Part shown: in pieces, positions 63,801-64,000 of the stretch
Numbering within the stretch: the first letter of the stretch is position 1
How the letters are laid out: the number at the start of each line of letters is the position of its first letter
DNA from: an uncultured Odoribacter sp.
GTDB lineage: Bacteria > Bacteroidota > Bacteroidia > Bacteroidales > Marinifilaceae
NCBI GenBank assembly: GCA_910578985.1
Contig: CAJTSF010000005.1
Coordinates: forward strand, 1-64,000
Direction of reading: 5' to 3'
Length of the DNA stretch: 64,000 nucleotides
The notes under the pieces: generated by a model
Database searches by the model: none
Told to the model about the DNA's origin: nothing
The model's input: the letters and a program-made list of their open reading frames with translations, nothing else
Translations under genes and position numbers: made by a program

Positions 63801-64000
63801 GAAAAGGGACAACCGACGTTCCTGTTGGAAGGAGATGACACGCAACATTCATACAGCAAGCTCGGAACGCTAACCATTGAAGATCTGAAATTCGTAGGTC
63901 GTACTACACCGCCTGTGTTCGGAAGTATCTCCACTGCCATCACGGTTCATGACTTCACTCTCAACATCATGGCAACCTATAAATTCGGTCATAAAATGCG
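60900..64000 (+). CDS. SusC/RagA family TonB-linked transporter with STN domain (C-terminus beyond window)
   Basis: The frame is open from the ATG at 60900 to the window end (1033 codons). Signal peptide (~1-41), STN domain (~45-115; 'KKVSLEVRDAALREVLQEVK', 'FAFEMGSDVIIIKP'), carboxypeptidase-regulatory-like domain (~127-205; 'DDNGTPLPGVSVILKG'), TonB plug ('YSTSLTEKLEGAVPGLYV', 'AASASIWGIRAANGVIVITT') and most of the barrel. The sequence from about 61910 on is visibly AT-richer than the first kilobase, as if the barrel part had a different history. It is the transporter of operon 4; the SusD partner is expected just beyond the window. Confidence 0.94.
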   Translation, partial: MEKTQFKNCSIQKHAAVRQMFRQGLALAMVFLSCSWGYASAQGKKVSLEVRDAALREVLQEVKSQTGVRFVYSDIEIGKGKPVTAQFNDLALQTAMERILSGQPFAFEMGSDVIIIKPVKETQPAAPQAKRTVSGVVKDDNGTPLPGVSVILKGTSAGVATDIDGRFAIKVDDTPDIILVFSFIGMKTKEVKIGHAQTLNVTLQNDTEALDEVVVTGVQTIEKGRATGSFALLNQDDMKQIYSTSLTEKLEGAVPGLYVDKDNEITIRGISTLNANTKPLIVVDGFPMESSELNLNPNDIEQVTVLKDAASASIWGIRAANGVIVITTKRGKKGNGTQVTYNGNVTYGARTDLNDLHLLNSTEYARLNFESTLVNGVSGKPYGLNELEKIYERMSAGELSEKQAWAEVDKIGAFNNKKQIEDNFYRHLFTQQHNISIQTGGENVSTYISLNYDQNKSQIVGNQYNKYNLLVNNDINLRHNLTASVNLRATHQYSKSNGYDELGQTYAENLEPWQRILNDDGSYYWKQGNIDEEYAARLEALGMKTWNTNSLQEMRMNDKKSKMYNLSSSLRLAWKPIEGLELSTQGNYEFGNTEAIDWYAEDHYYTRRLTNENAEVELDEDDMPKRIIKYNLPNSGGIKDVSNSHSISYSVRNMITYSGEKEGFTYKVMAGNEFYSLEDNTYGDRLWGYDPELLTSQSINLSDLNSGVIGYDGWLTYGLSYSPTIYESLERYTSYFGTASINYKDRYDFFGSVRLDQTNLLTNANEFRNNPSWSVGAKWNIVNEDFFKFDQVDDLGVRLSYGLTGNIDKSTAPDIVAKADIDSYGTMLNYLQVTNPANPELGWEKTYSWNLGVNGVFFNHRLRIDADFYNKKSKELLANVEVDPTSGWSSMQKNSAEVLNRGIDLTLYGRILNLPKVKWDATLQFSYNKNKVASINYTPTINNVYRGAPYKGQAIGYLAVHRYGGLDEKGQPTFLLEGDDTQHSYSKLGTLTIEDLKFVGRTTPPVFGSISTAITVHDFTLNIMATYKFGHKM

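Overview
This window looks like a chromosomal segment of a Bacteroidota (order Bacteroidales) gut-type bacterium. The evidence is four SusC-type TonB-dependent transporter genes (three with SusD partners), three ECF sigma/FecR pairs, fimbrillin-like lipoproteins, DUF4843 and PKD-like lipoproteins, and many promoters with the Bacteroidales TAnnTTTG -7 box. The combination of DUF4843, PKD-like and thioredoxin-family lipoproteins around SusCD recalls Odoribacteraceae such as Odoribacter or Butyricimonas; that family-level guess is inference. No CRISPR array, transposase, integrase or rRNA was seen.

Layout. (1) 1-8971, minus strand: SusC operon 1 (susC, susD, DUF4843 lipoprotein, PKD-like lipoprotein, esterase lipoprotein, start of a thioredoxin-family gene). 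It has no sigma/FecR genes, and its SusC has no STN signalling domain. (2) 8972-18181: a large inverted repeat, tRNA-Val, a thioesterase, yebC, tRNA-Lys, two gene stumps (Fic and Bro-N) and a core block of rnc, fabF, acpP, purN, radA and a class A penicillin-binding protein. (3) 18294-20070: a TlpA-like lipoprotein gene and a DUF1016 stump. (4) 20071-31983, minus strand: operon 2 (sigma, FecR, susC, susD, a metalloprotease-family lipoprotein without its catalytic HExxH, a TlpA-like protein, two fimbrillin-like lipoproteins). (5) 32394-44275, plus strand, divergent from operon 2: operon 3 (sigma, FecR, susC, susD, DUF4843, PKD-like, a TIG-like lipoprotein, a TlpA-like lipoprotein). (6) 44395-58508: an AAA ATPase, efp, a porin, the Fe-S scaffold/GGGtGRT pair, an 11-bp periodic repeat region, two NTF2-like genes between imperfect direct repeats, an EamA transporter, a DUF3078 protein, a cytidylate-kinase-like protein, MATE, ispG and an acyl-CoA ligase. 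(7) 58615-64000: rpiB, then operon 4 (sigma, FecR, susC running off the window).

How the parts work together. In operons 2, 3 and 4 the SusC N-terminal STN domain should signal through the neighbouring FecR to the neighbouring ECF sigma factor, as in FecA/FecR/FecI-type systems. Operons 1 and 3 are paralogous (same SusC subfamily, SusD, DUF4843, PKD-like), yet only operon 3 has the STN domain and the sigma/FecR pair. Operons 1, 2 and 3 each carry a thioredoxin-like protein and none carries a glycoside hydrolase, so the imported substrate may be a peptide, protein or other non-glycan ligand rather than a polysaccharide (inference).
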